The notes: generated by a model from the letters alone, not told the origin. 54,672 nt of DNA from an uncultured Gluconobacter sp. (GCA_937880175.1 CALFLO010000005.1:1-54672), one strand, 5' to 3'. Shown: positions 7,875 to 16,709, counted from the first letter of the stretch. Numbers and translations: made by a program.

Positions 7875-8177
7875 ATGATATCGCAGGAAAAATCGGTTCC
7901 CTTCCGTAAGAATCGGAAAGTAACGAAACTTTCGCAAAGAATGGGAGTTGCGGGAGCTGCCTGCGTTCTGGATGTCATGATTAATGACCGCTCTGCGCTG
8001 GTCCGGGACAGTGCCGCTTTTATTGTGCTTCTGGAAAGAATCTGGAAAGCGCGGGATGTCGATGCCGGACTTGTCTGGGCGGAAATTGACGAGCGGATCC
8101 GTCTGGCGGACGAGTTGCGTGCAAGTGGTATCCGTCCCTACAAGGGGGGGCGTTTTCGCTCGACGAAGCTGCCGTGA
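7875..8177 (+). CDS. HisE-like (phosphoribosyl-ATP pyrophosphohydrolase fold) protein lacking catalytic residues
   Basis: About 100 residues from ATG 7875, or 137 from GTG 7764. The backbone matches HisE/MazG-type all-alpha pyrophosphohydrolases. 'KLSQRMGVAGAACVLDVMINDRSALVRDSAAFIVLLERIW' lines up with the HisE pattern K-(I)-A-x-K-V-G-E-E-G-x-E ... D-R-x-x-L-v-x-E-S-A-D-L-L-Y-H-L. A 'VWAEI..R' helix follows, as in HisE. The metal-binding acidic residues are gone: GEEGVE reads GVAGAA, and ESAD reads DSAA. It is therefore probably not an active pyrophosphohydrolase and may be a regulator or binding protein. It lies just ahead of cvpA and purF. The assignment rests on my own alignment by eye; neither start has a clear ribosome site. 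Confidence 0.6.
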   Translation: MISQEKSVPFRKNRKVTKLSQRMGVAGAACVLDVMINDRSALVRDSAAFIVLLERIWKARDVDAGLVWAEIDERIRLADELRASGIRPYKGGRFRSTKLP

Positions 8178-8178
8178 C

Positions 8179-8742
8179 ATGCCGCCTTTGCCAGACCTGT
8201 CCCATATCAATCCTGACGATCTGACCCGTCTCGACATCGTTGCACTGGTCATCATGGCGCTGTCGGCGCTGTGGGGGCTGACGCGGGGATTTGCGACGGA
8301 ACTGGCCGGGCTGCTGGCCTGGGTCGGTGCGATTGTCCTGACCTACCGTTTTCATGGGATGCTTGAGCCTTATCTTGAGCCCTATCTGCATCAGGCGGCA
8401 CTGGCGGGCAGTGCGAGCACGGCAATTCTTTTTGTTGTCGTGCTTCTGGTCTTCACCATGCTGGGCGCGCGGGTCGGGTCGGCGGCGCGGGGTGTCCTGT
8501 CTGGCGGGGTGGACCGTATTATGGGCGCCGCGTTCGGTGTTGCGCGCGGCTATGTGGCCCTGATCGTGCTTTATCTGCTGGCTGGCTCTTTTTTCGGCTC
8601 GTGGATGACCTATGTGATGCAGGGAAGCCTCATCGGGCCTTACATTGCCGTCGGGGCAACCCATCTGACAGGTTATCTGCCTCATTTCCTGCAACCGCAT
8701 CTTGCGTCTGAGGTCACAAGCGGCCATGAGGCGTCCTTGTGA
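8179..8742 (+). CDS. cvpA: CvpA family membrane protein
   Basis: 187 residues with four predicted membrane helices and the family pattern 'DIVALVIMALSALWGLTRGFATELAGLLAWVGAI', then 'GVDRIMGAAFGVARGY'. CvpA proteins sit in the inner membrane and are linked to colicin V export and envelope stress. As in E. coli, the gene lies directly before purF (cvpA-purF), here 25 bases apart, so co-transcription is likely. The ATG is one base after the stop of the HisE-like gene. Confidence 0.88.
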   Translation: MPPLPDLSHINPDDLTRLDIVALVIMALSALWGLTRGFATELAGLLAWVGAIVLTYRFHGMLEPYLEPYLHQAALAGSASTAILFVVVLLVFTMLGARVGSAARGVLSGGVDRIMGAAFGVARGYVALIVLYLLAGSFFGSWMTYVMQGSLIGPYIAVGATHLTGYLPHFLQPHLASEVTSGHEASL

Positions 8743-8767
8743 AACCAGTCCGGAAAGGCCGCGCCGC

Positions 8768-10207
8768 ATGACCCAGTCCGACAGTCTCAACCGCCCCTAT
8801 GAAGAATGCGGGGTTTTTGGCGTCTGGGGTGTGCCTGATGCATCGGCCCTGACGGCTCTGGGCCTGCATGCCCTTCAGCATCGCGGACAGGAAGCCGCGG
8901 GTATCGTCAGTTTCGATGGCGAACGGTTCCACCAGCACAAGGGTCTGGGGCTGGTCGGCGATGTGTTCGGTGACAGCCGCGTCATGGCGACGCTGCCCGG
9001 CACGGTGGCCATCGGTCACAACCGCTATGCCACGACAGGCGGAACGCATGTCCGCAACGTGCAGCCGCTTTATGCCGATTACGAATTCGGCGGGCTGGCT
9101 GTGGCGCATAACGGCAACCTGACAAATTCCGCGACGCTCAAGCAGGCGCTGGTCAAGCGTGGATGCATCTTCCATTCCTCGACGGATACGGAAGTCTTCA
9201 TCCATCTGATCGCCATTTCGCTCTACACGACTGTGCTCGATCGCTTCATTGATGCGGTCAAGCAGGTGAAGGGTGCCTACTCGCTTATTACGCTCACCCC
9301 CGATGACGGGCTGATCGGTATGCGGGATCCGCTGGGTGTGCGCCCGCTCGTGCTGGGCCGGATGCCGGGTTACGAAGACAGCAACGGGGGCTGGGTTCTG
9401 GCCAGCGAGACCTGTGCGCTGGACATCATCGGTGCGGATTATGTCCGGGATATCGAGCCCGGTGAGATCGTCGTCATCAATAATGACGGCCTGCGCTCCC
9501 TTCGGCCGTTTGGGGATCAGGGCGGCCGGTTCTGCGTCTTCGAATACATTTATTTCGCGCGGCCTGATTCCGTGCTTGAAGGCCAGCCGGTCTATGAGGC
9601 GCGGCGGCAGATCGGTTGCGAACTGGCACGCGAAAGTGCGGTCGAGGCCGATGTTGTCGTGCCGGTGCCGGATTCCGGTGTGCCGTCCGCCATCGGCTAT
9701 GCGGCCGAGAGCGGGATTCCGTTCGAGCTTGGCATCATCCGCAACCATTATGTGGGCCGGACCTTCATCGAGCCGACGGATCAGATCCGTAATCTCGGCG
9801 TGAAGATGAAACACTCCGCCAACCGGCCGATCCTGGCAGGCAAGCGTGTCATTCTGGTGGATGATTCGATTGTTCGTGGCACGACGTCGCGCAAGATCGT
9901 GGACATGGTGCGCGCTGCCGGGGCGACGGAAGTGCATATGCGCATCACGTCACCGCCGACGAAGCATGCCTGTTTCTACGGGATCGATACGCCGGAAGAG
10001 AGCAAGCTGATGGCGGCGACGCACACGCTTGAGGAAATGGCGCAGGCGATCGGGGCGGACAGTCTGGCTTTTGTCAGCTTTGACGGGCTCTACCGGGCAT
10101 TGGGTCATGCCAACCGGGCCGAGGGTTCGCGCCGTTACTGCGATGCCTGCTTCACGGGGGATTACCCGATCGAACTGGTGGACAAGGAAGGCAATCTGGT
10201 CGCTTAA
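8768..10207 (+). CDS. purF: Amidophosphoribosyltransferase
   Basis: 479 residues. First committed step of purine synthesis: transfers ammonia from glutamine to PRPP to give phosphoribosylamine. The N-terminal nucleophile hydrolase Cys is C14 ('EECGVFGVWG'), after a 13-residue propeptide expected to be cleaved. The PRPP loop 'VILVDDSIVRGTTS' marks the phosphoribosyltransferase domain, and 'NRYATTGG' is the glutaminase motif. The frame extends upstream to TTG 8702, but the ATG at 8768 has a GGAAAGG site and the right N-terminus. A strong terminator follows. Confidence 0.96.
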   Translation: MTQSDSLNRPYEECGVFGVWGVPDASALTALGLHALQHRGQEAAGIVSFDGERFHQHKGLGLVGDVFGDSRVMATLPGTVAIGHNRYATTGGTHVRNVQPLYADYEFGGLAVAHNGNLTNSATLKQALVKRGCIFHSSTDTEVFIHLIAISLYTTVLDRFIDAVKQVKGAYSLITLTPDDGLIGMRDPLGVRPLVLGRMPGYEDSNGGWVLASETCALDIIGADYVRDIEPGEIVVINNDGLRSLRPFGDQGGRFCVFEYIYFARPDSVLEGQPVYEARRQIGCELARESAVEADVVVPVPDSGVPSAIGYAAESGIPFELGIIRNHYVGRTFIEPTDQIRNLGVKMKHSANRPILAGKRVILVDDSIVRGTTSRKIVDMVRAAGATEVHMRITSPPTKHACFYGIDTPEESKLMAATHTLEEMAQAIGADSLAFVSFDGLYRALGHANRAEGSRRYCDACFTGDYPIELVDKEGNLVA

Positions 10208-10231
10208 GGCCGGATTTGCCGACGGAATACC

Positions 10232-10267
10232 AAAAAGGCGCCGGACCGTGGGTCCCGCGCCTTTTTT
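10232..10267. terminator. Bidirectional rho-independent terminator after purF
   Basis: GGCGC-C-GGACC / GGTCC-C-GCGCC stem with a GTG loop, flanked by A5 and T6. It can end purF (plus) and the convergent phytochrome gene (minus). Confidence 0.92.
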
Positions 10268-10288
10268 CATGCCCGCATCTGGCTGAGG

Positions 10289-12511
10289 TCAGGGATACGG
10301 ATAGGGTGTCTGGGACAGGGCTGCCTCGGTGCTGATATCCGTCTCCGAAGGCAGGATGGAGTCCAGTGGCAGGGTCATGACGGCTTCCAGCCCCGGCGTC
10401 AGCGCGGTGTAGGTCAGTGTGCCTGAGAGACTGCTGACGACGGCATTCATCATGCGTGTGCCGAAGCCTGTGCCCTTGAGCTGGGGCGTGCATTCGCCCT
10501 GATCGGAGACCGTCAGCACCAGACGGTCGCTGGTCTGGGTGAGGCCGACATGCAGCGGGCCGGCATGGCCGTCATAGGCGTATTTGCTGGCGTTGATGAC
10601 GAGTTCGGTCAGGACCAGCCCGATATTGATGGCGCGGTCTGCCGAAATCATGATCGGGAAGAGGGAGAGGTGCAGCTGTTCGTGCCAGTTCTCGCCCAAT
10701 GACGAGCACAGCTCTTCCATCAGTTCTTCAAGATAGCGACCGAGGTCCACAACTCCGAAATGCTCGTCCCGATAGAGGCGGCGATGTACGAGGCCGATGG
10801 CCGCGATGCGGTGCTGGGCTTCGGTCAGGGCCGTCGTCGTTTCCTCGTTCGAGGCGCTTCGGGCCTGAAGTTTGAGGAAGGACGCGACCATCTGCAGGGA
10901 GTTCTGCACGCGGTGATTGACTTCCCGGATCAGGAAATCCTTCTGGCGCAGCAGGTTTTCGCGCTCTTCCAGCGTGGCGGCGAGGGTCGCGTTGAGTTCG
11001 TGGAGCTGCTGGGTCTGGTAGTCCGCGATCAGGACGCGGCGCAGGCGGCGTGCGGCCTGTTTCTGTTCGGCAGTCCAGCGGGTGCTGTGCCCGCGGATGG
11101 TCTGCTCCCAGGTTTTGAAGGAAGTCCGTGGCCGCAGCACACCGTCATCATCCGCATCGCCCTTGTGCGGGTTGCCTGCCCATTCGATGGTCTGGATGAT
11201 TTCGACCCGGCTCCAGATCAGGCATGTCGGCGTCCGGAACGGGAGGGTGATGGCCAGGATTCCGGCGGAGCGTTCCGGCCATTCGGCTGCGGCGGGGTAA
11301 TCCTTGCCAAGCATGGCGCTGGTGAAGATGCCGCCACTTGTGCCCAGTCTCAGCCAGTCATGGAGCTTGTGCAGGTTTTCCGTGTCGGGGAGGACGCCCG
11401 TTCCGGTGATGGTCTCGTCATTGATGACGGCAAAGCCGTTGCAGGGGAACAGCGCCTGCAGCTCGCCCATGAAGCTGCGCAGGTTGCTCTCGATGGGGTG
11501 GCGCACGTCGAAATGGGACGTGACGAATTCCATCGCGTTGCGCAGGCGCAGACGCTCCTGATAGGTGACCAGCTCTTCCTTGTTCCGCAGCTGCCGCGAC
11601 ATGACGCCGGCGAGCGTCCGGCAGGCGGCGCGGATGTCTTCGGACAGGCAGCGCGGGGACGCATTGTGGCAGGCGATCAGCCCCCACAGCACCCCGTCCA
11701 CGACCAACGAGACGGAGGCCGAGGCCCGCGTGCCCATATTGGCCATGTACTGAAGATGGATCGGCGAGACGCTCCGGAGCTGGATATCGCTGAGATCAAG
11801 TCCCGTCAGTCCGGCCTCTCTGGGGCGGATGGGGGCGGCTTCGTATGTGATGTCGGGGATCACACGGATGCGGTTGCGCAGATAGAGCGCCCGGGCCTGC
11901 GCGGGAATGTCGCTGGCCGGGAAATGGTGGTGCATCAGGGAGGGGAAGGCCTCGTTCCGGCTTTCGCCGACAACGCGACCGGTGCCGTCCTCCATGAAGC
12001 GGTAGACCAGAACGCGGTCAAAGCCCGTGAGACGCTGGAAGATCGCGGCACCCTGACGGCAGACGGATGTCGTATCCGGGCAGCGCTCGAAGCGGTCCGC
12101 CGTGCTGTCGATTTCGCCGAAAATGTCCCAGGTCAGCAGGTTGTGTGCTTCGACCGGCTCAAGTTCGATGAGGATATGCCTGTCCTGATCGTGACGCAGA
12201 ATGCTGAAGTTTTCGTCTTTCAGCCCTGCAACGCGCAGATCGGACAGGGAAGGCCGCTTGTCATCGTGAAAGCGGTTTTCCGGGATGTTCAGAACATCCG
12301 GCAGGGGGCGTCCGAGCCAGTCCGGCGTGAGGCGCCCTTCGAGGTCGCCTGCGCCCGCAATGACCGTCAGGCTTTCGCTGTCGGCCACCAGCAGGAGGCC
12401 GTAGGGCTGGATGGCGTCCGGACGGTGGATCTGCTCGCGATCACAGGAGGTCATAACGGCATGTTCCAGCGAACAGCCCGGTTCCGGGGCGAGGGAGCGC
12501 TGGACTGTCAA
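10289..12511 (-). CDS. Bacteriophytochrome sensor histidine kinase (HisKA_2/HWE type)
   Basis: About 740 residues in PAS-GAF-PHY-kinase order. C23 in 'SCDREQIH' is the expected biliverdin-binding Cys. The GAF domain has 'HFPASDIPAQARALY' (D201) and 'SPIHLQYMANMG' (H252). The PHY tongue motif PRTSF is present near residue 461. The kinase is of the HisKA_2 class, with H533 in 'REVNHRVQNSLQMVASFLKLQ' and an ATPase domain ending in 'GTGFGTRMM'. The usual IQPHG of the PAS lasso region reads IQPYG. Start: TTG 12511 has AGGTGG 8 bases upstream and puts the Cys at the usual distance; GTG 12553 and ATG 12454 are alternatives. No response regulator adjoins it, so it is an orphan kinase sensing red/far-red light. 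Confidence 0.92.
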   Translation of the reverse strand: MTVQRSLAPEPGCSLEHAVMTSCDREQIHRPDAIQPYGLLLVADSESLTVIAGAGDLEGRLTPDWLGRPLPDVLNIPENRFHDDKRPSLSDLRVAGLKDENFSILRHDQDRHILIELEPVEAHNLLTWDIFGEIDSTADRFERCPDTTSVCRQGAAIFQRLTGFDRVLVYRFMEDGTGRVVGESRNEAFPSLMHHHFPASDIPAQARALYLRNRIRVIPDITYEAAPIRPREAGLTGLDLSDIQLRSVSPIHLQYMANMGTRASASVSLVVDGVLWGLIACHNASPRCLSEDIRAACRTLAGVMSRQLRNKEELVTYQERLRLRNAMEFVTSHFDVRHPIESNLRSFMGELQALFPCNGFAVINDETITGTGVLPDTENLHKLHDWLRLGTSGGIFTSAMLGKDYPAAAEWPERSAGILAITLPFRTPTCLIWSRVEIIQTIEWAGNPHKGDADDDGVLRPRTSFKTWEQTIRGHSTRWTAEQKQAARRLRRVLIADYQTQQLHELNATLAATLEERENLLRQKDFLIREVNHRVQNSLQMVASFLKLQARSASNEETTTALTEAQHRIAAIGLVHRRLYRDEHFGVVDLGRYLEELMEELCSSLGENWHEQLHLSLFPIMISADRAINIGLVLTELVINASKYAYDGHAGPLHVGLTQTSDRLVLTVSDQGECTPQLKGTGFGTRMMNAVVSSLSGTLTYTALTPGLEAVMTLPLDSILPSETDISTEAALSQTPYPYP

Positions 12512-12595
12512 ATGGAGATCCACCTGAAAGAGGAAGAGACTGCCCCTGTCCACTGACAGACAGCGGACATGGAAGGCCCAGAAATCATTCCGTGC

Positions 12596-12624
12596 ATTAT
12601 CTGTTCCTCCATCAGGACTGTCAA
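12596..12624 (-). promoter_or_regulatory. Sigma-70-like promoter of the phytochrome gene
   Basis: On the minus strand: TTGACA (12624-12619), 17-base spacer, GATAAT (12601-12596). Transcription would begin about 75 bases before TTG 12511. It partly overlaps a possible 29-codon frame that begins inside the -10 box. Confidence 0.65.
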
Positions 12625-12655
12625 TTTATGACGCCCTGTTTCAGGTCTGGTTAGG

Positions 12656-14143
12656 TCAGGGCTGGCGACCGTCCGCCTGGATCCAGGATGCGACATCTGC
12701 CGAGAGAGCATGGCGGCTGGCCGGGCGCGTGTAGAGCATATGGCCGCCCTGATAGAGATGCAGCGACACACGATCGGCACCCACGGTCAGATGATCCTTC
12801 ATCCAGCGTGCGGTGCCGAACGGGCAGGCCACGTCGTAATAGCCATTGGCCACAAACACACGCAGGCCCGGATCGAGCGCCAGCAGACGGTTCAGGACCG
12901 GGATCTGATGGATCGGCGACGGACCGCCCGCGCTCCACTTCCAGCTTCCGTTCACCTTGAAGGACAGCAGGTCGTAGGTCAGGGGCGTCTTGAAGCCGAG
13001 GTCGTTCGCCGCGTAGCCCGAGAAGGCGTTGCCATAGGCGCGGCCGAAACCGAACAGCGTCGGATCGGGGCTTTCGTCCAGACCATCGGCCGAGGGGTCG
13101 GCAATGGACTGGGTGAAGTCGTACAGCCCGTACAGGCGGCCGTTGCGGGACATGATGTCATGCGAGCCGATGGCTGGAATGCCGTGCTGGCGGGCGATCA
13201 CGTCCTGCGGCAGGCCGGTCCGCTGTGCGATCTCGGCATAGAGAGCCTGACCTTCCGTTCCGGAGGGCAGCTTGCCGGCGATCTTTGGCAGATAGGTGTT
13301 CAGGGACCATTGATAGGCGTCTTCGGCCGTCTTTTCCGTCACGTTCGGGCTTTGATGGGCTGCGATCAGGCTTGGCATCATGAGAGCGGCGGAAAGCGGG
13401 TTCTCGTCTGAATCCAGCAGTGGCATCTCGATGGCCGGGGAGATCATCACGATGCCGTTGAGCAGGATCCCCTGTTCCATCTGGAGCGCGTTTGCGACCT
13501 GGATGGAGCGGATGCCGCCATAGCTTTCGCCCACGAGATAATGCGGCGAGGCTTCACGACCATTCGCTGCCGTCCACAGGCCGATGGCCTTGGCGAAGGT
13601 GCTGGCGTCCTGTTTCACGCCATAGAACTGGTCCCCGGCCTTCGCTGTATCGGTGGGGCGGGAATAGCCCGTGCCCACGGCGTCGATGAAGACCATGTCG
13701 GTGACGGGAAGCCAGCTGTCGGGGTTGTCACCCATCGTGGCGTGCGTGCCGTCCGTCGGATCCTTGGCGGGCATGGTCAGGGCCTTGGGGCCTGCTGCGC
13801 CGAGGTTCAGATAGGCCGTGGCCGCGCCGGGGCCGCCATTGAAGAAATACGAGACCGGGCGCGTGCCCCCCGGGACGCCGTCCTTCGTATAGGACACGTA
13901 GAACATGCGGGCGCTCGGCTTGCCGTCATGGTCGCGCAGGATGAGCGTGCCGGCATGCGCGGTGTAGGCGATGCCGTTCAGATGATGCTGGGTGACGGAA
14001 TCCGTCGGCAGCAGAGCAGCTTCGCCGGTGAAGGTGTCTGCTGTTGTCTTGCTAGCGTCGGTCTTGGGAGCGTCGGCCGCCGCGGCCGTACAGACGGGGG
14101 AGAGGAGCGTTAAAGCGAGCAGGGCTGCGCGGCGGGTCATCAT
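12656..14143 (-). CDS. Secreted S10-family serine peptidase (carboxypeptidase-like)
   Basis: 495 residues from ATG 14143, with a Sec signal peptide (two Arg, hydrophobic core, cleavage near 'AAAA-D' at 21-25). The alpha/beta hydrolase catalytic set of peptidase family S10 is visible: 'FFNGGPGAATA' oxyanion region (102-106), S207 in 'LVGESYGG', Asp in 'VANGYYDVACPF', and His in 'YQGGHMLY'. It probably trims C-terminal residues from peptides in the periplasm or outside the cell. A longer frame to 14236 lacks a signal peptide start. It follows fumC on the same strand but a hairpin lies between them, so it may be transcribed separately. Confidence 0.88.
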   Translation of the reverse strand: MMTRRAALLALTLLSPVCTAAAADAPKTDASKTTADTFTGEAALLPTDSVTQHHLNGIAYTAHAGTLILRDHDGKPSARMFYVSYTKDGVPGGTRPVSYFFNGGPGAATAYLNLGAAGPKALTMPAKDPTDGTHATMGDNPDSWLPVTDMVFIDAVGTGYSRPTDTAKAGDQFYGVKQDASTFAKAIGLWTAANGREASPHYLVGESYGGIRSIQVANALQMEQGILLNGIVMISPAIEMPLLDSDENPLSAALMMPSLIAAHQSPNVTEKTAEDAYQWSLNTYLPKIAGKLPSGTEGQALYAEIAQRTGLPQDVIARQHGIPAIGSHDIMSRNGRLYGLYDFTQSIADPSADGLDESPDPTLFGFGRAYGNAFSGYAANDLGFKTPLTYDLLSFKVNGSWKWSAGGPSPIHQIPVLNRLLALDPGLRVFVANGYYDVACPFGTARWMKDHLTVGADRVSLHLYQGGHMLYTRPASRHALSADVASWIQADGRQP

Positions 14144-14211
14144 CTGACGGGCATCTCCGATAAAAGAAACTGGAATAATCCGCCGTATCAGTCCTGAGGC
14201 GGAACGGCTAC

Positions 14212-14245
14212 CGCTGCCGCATGAAGTTTTCGTCATGCGGCAGCG
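14212..14245 (-). terminator. 13-bp perfect hairpin downstream of fumC
   Basis: CGCTGCCGCATGA and its exact complement with an 8-base loop, starting 18 bases after the fumC stop. It lacks a T-run on the minus strand, so termination may be partial or the hairpin may protect the mRNA end. Confidence 0.6.
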
Positions 14246-14263
14246 TGAGAGGTCTGGGACCGG

Positions 14264-15667
14264 TCAGGCTTTGGGGGGCGTGATGTTGGGGCGCAGCATC
14301 AGGCGCGGGTCGGCGAAGCGGTCATATTCTTCCGATGTCATGAAGCCGAGTTCCAGTGCGGCTTCGCGCGGGCTCAGGTTCTTCTCCATGGCGTGATGCG
14401 CGACCTGAGAGGCGCGGTCATAGCCGATGGCGGGGGAGAGCGCCGTGACGAGAACGAGCGAGCGCTCGAGATCCTGCTTCAGCTTGTCCGTATTGGCCTT
14501 CGTGCCTTCGACGAGGAAGCGGCGGAAGTTTTCCGAACCGTCATGCAGAAGGGTGATGCCCTGCATGATGTTGTGGATCATGAGCGGCTTGTAGACATTC
14601 ATGTCCAGCATGCCCGCTGCCCCGCCGAGGCCAACGGCAACATCGTTGCTCATGACCTGAAGGGCAAGCATGGCAAGGGCTTCGGCCTGCGTCGGGTTGA
14701 TTTTGCCCGGCATGATCGAGGAGCCGGGCTCGTTTTCCGGCAGGTGCAGCTCGCCCAGACCGGCGCGCGGGCCGCAGGCGAGCAGGCGGATGTCATTGGC
14801 GATCTTGAACAGGCTGCCTGCCGTCGTGCGCAGCGCGCCCGACAGATGCACCAGCGCATCATGCGCGCCCTGAAGCGCGAACTTGTTCTCGCCAGCCTTG
14901 AAGCCGAGACCCGTCAGGCGGGCGATTTCCGCGCAGGCGCGACGATCGAAGCCTTCATCCGTGCTGACACCCGTACCGAGGGCCGTGCCGCCGAGGGCGA
15001 GGGGGAACAGACCGTCGCGGGCCTGTTCCAGACGGGCGATATTGTCCGTCAGCATCCCGGCATAGCCGTGCCATTCCTGACCCAGCGTGATGGGAACGGC
15101 ATCCTGAAGATGCGTGCGGCCGACCTTGACCAGATCGCGCCATTCCTCGGCCTTGGCAGCCATGGCGTCGCGCAGGCGCGTCAGGGCCGGGATGAGGCTG
15201 CGATGCGTGCCGAGGACGGCCGCGATATGCATGGCGGTCGGGAAGTTGCAGTTGGTGGACTGCGACATGTTGACGTGATCGTTCGGATGCAGCGGGGTCT
15301 TGCTGCCGAGCGGATTGCCGGTGATCTGGCAGCCGCGGTTCGCGATGACCTCGTTGACGTTCATGTTGAACTGCGTGCCCGAGCCCGTCATCCAGACATG
15401 AAGCGGGAACATCCGGTCATGCTCGCCCTTTGTGATCTCGTCACAGACGGTATGGATCAGGTCCGCACGCTCCTGAGACAGGCGACCGCTTGCGGCATTG
15501 GCCGTGGCGCAAGCACGTTTCATGATCGCATAGGCCTCGATCATTTCACGCGGCATCAGTTCGCGGCCGATGCTGAAATATTTCAGGGAACGCTGCGTCT
15601 GCGCCCCCCACAGCACATCGTCAGCGACTTCGATCGGGCCCATGCCATCGGTTTCGGTACGGCTCAT
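14264..15667 (-). CDS. fumC: Class II fumarate hydratase
   Basis: 467 residues of the fumarase/aspartase superfamily. Converts fumarate and L-malate in the cytoplasm, without an iron-sulphur cluster. Signatures: 'TGSGTQFNMNVNEV', 'HPNDHVNMSQSTN', 'GRTHLQDAVPITLGQE' and 'GSSIMPGKINPTQAEAL', which contains the mobile catalytic Ser loop. The -PTQ-EA ending indicates fumarase and not aspartase (PVIPE) or argininosuccinate lyase. The canonical PGKVNPTQCEA has V to I and C to A changes here, unlikely to matter. No strong ribosome site precedes the ATG. Confidence 0.93.
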   Translation of the reverse strand: MSRTETDGMGPIEVADDVLWGAQTQRSLKYFSIGRELMPREMIEAYAIMKRACATANAASGRLSQERADLIHTVCDEITKGEHDRMFPLHVWMTGSGTQFNMNVNEVIANRGCQITGNPLGSKTPLHPNDHVNMSQSTNCNFPTAMHIAAVLGTHRSLIPALTRLRDAMAAKAEEWRDLVKVGRTHLQDAVPITLGQEWHGYAGMLTDNIARLEQARDGLFPLALGGTALGTGVSTDEGFDRRACAEIARLTGLGFKAGENKFALQGAHDALVHLSGALRTTAGSLFKIANDIRLLACGPRAGLGELHLPENEPGSSIMPGKINPTQAEALAMLALQVMSNDVAVGLGGAAGMLDMNVYKPLMIHNIMQGITLLHDGSENFRRFLVEGTKANTDKLKQDLERSLVLVTALSPAIGYDRASQVAHHAMEKNLSPREAALELGFMTSEEYDRFADPRLMLRPNITPPKA

Positions 15668-15792
15668 TGTCTGTTTTCGGCTTTCCTGCGGGTGATCCGG
15701 CTCATTCCACGGGGGAAATTATCGCACAATCGCCGCAGGACAAAGAAACACAGCCATAGAAAATCCGGATATCGCCACAGTCCGCGTGGGGT

Positions 15793-16689
15793 TCAGGACT
15801 CCACGGTCTGGGCAACCGGATGGCGGCCATAGGTGTTGGTCAGGATCACCCCGGCCATGACGACCGCGCCGCCGATCAGGGTGCGCAGGGAGGGGACCTC
15901 GTTAGTGAGGAAATAGGCCAGAACCATCGTGACGGGCGGCAGCAGGTAAAGCAGGGCCGCACCGCGTGAGGCGCCGAGATGCCCAATGACGAAGCCCCAA
16001 GCCGCATAGCCGAAAGCCGCCGGGAAAATGCCGAGTTCCAGCACGGCGGCCTGTCCCTGCCAGGAAGCATGGGAGAAGCTCGTGAGGCCCTGCGGCAGCC
16101 ATGGGGTGAGGAAAATCGCGCCGGAAATCAGGACATAAGCGATGGTGGGCAGCGCGCCGTAGCGGCGGATCAGACCTTTCTGAAGGATCGTGTAGAACGC
16201 TGCGCAGACGGCCGCGCCGAAGACCAGTGTCGCGCCCGAGCCGAAGGAAAGGCCGCCGCTCTGTCCCTTTGCGATCAGCGCGACGCCGCTGAAGCTCAGG
16301 ATTGATCCGGCCCAGCCCCAGCGCGACATGCGCTCCCCGAGGAATACCATGGCCAGAAGCCCTGCCATCAGGGGGGCTGCGCTGATGAGAAGACTGGCCG
16401 CGCCGGATGAGACAGTCATTTCACCGCAGTTGAACAGCACATTATAGACGCTGATCCCGATGATGCCGCAGGCGAGGATCTGCGGAACATCCGCCAGTGC
16501 CGGGCGCGTTGGACGCTTCCATAGCAGCCACAGGGCCGCCATGACCGCCGCTACGGCATAGCGCAGTGCCGCCAGAGGCACGGGGGCGAGGTCATGCAGG
16601 GCAATCCGGACGACGGGATAGGCGCTCGCCCAGGACAGGATGGCCACGGCAACGAAGAACGGCAGGAGGCGCCCGGAAGGATGTGTCAT
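15793..16689 (-). CDS. EamA/DMT-family transporter
   Basis: 298 residues with ten hydrophobic segments in two EamA repeats: the first begins 'ILSWASAYPVVRIALHDLAP', the second 'FGSGATLVFGAAVCAAFYTI'. Such drug/metabolite transporters usually export amino acids or other small metabolites from the cytoplasm; the substrate is unknown. The start codon is unusual: ATG 16689 lies in the right arm of an 8-bp inverted repeat that also covers its GCAGGA ribosome site. It follows the ccm operon on the opposite side of fumC and has no clear partner. Confidence 0.88.
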   Translation of the reverse strand: MTHPSGRLLPFFVAVAILSWASAYPVVRIALHDLAPVPLAALRYAVAAVMAALWLLWKRPTRPALADVPQILACGIIGISVYNVLFNCGEMTVSSGAASLLISAAPLMAGLLAMVFLGERMSRWGWAGSILSFSGVALIAKGQSGGLSFGSGATLVFGAAVCAAFYTILQKGLIRRYGALPTIAYVLISGAIFLTPWLPQGLTSFSHASWQGQAAVLELGIFPAAFGYAAWGFVIGHLGASRGAALLYLLPPVTMVLAYFLTNEVPSLRTLIGGAVVMAGVILTNTYGRHPVAQTVES

Positions 16690-16709
16690 TCCTGCCCATT
16701 AGCAGGAAT
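16688..16709 (-). promoter_or_regulatory. Hairpin covering the ribosome site and start of the DMT gene
   Basis: ATTCCTGC-6 bases-GCAGGAAT is a perfect 8-bp inverted repeat. On the mRNA the right arm contains the AGGA-like site and the first two bases of the ATG, so folding would hide the start. Confidence 0.45.

Noticed and set aside
10760..12556. 598-codon open frame on the plus strand
   Set aside because: It lies wholly antisense to the phytochrome gene, whose domains are unmistakable; such frames arise from GC-rich codon use.
14393..15832. 479-codon open frame on the plus strand
   Set aside because: Antisense to fumC, which is fully explained.
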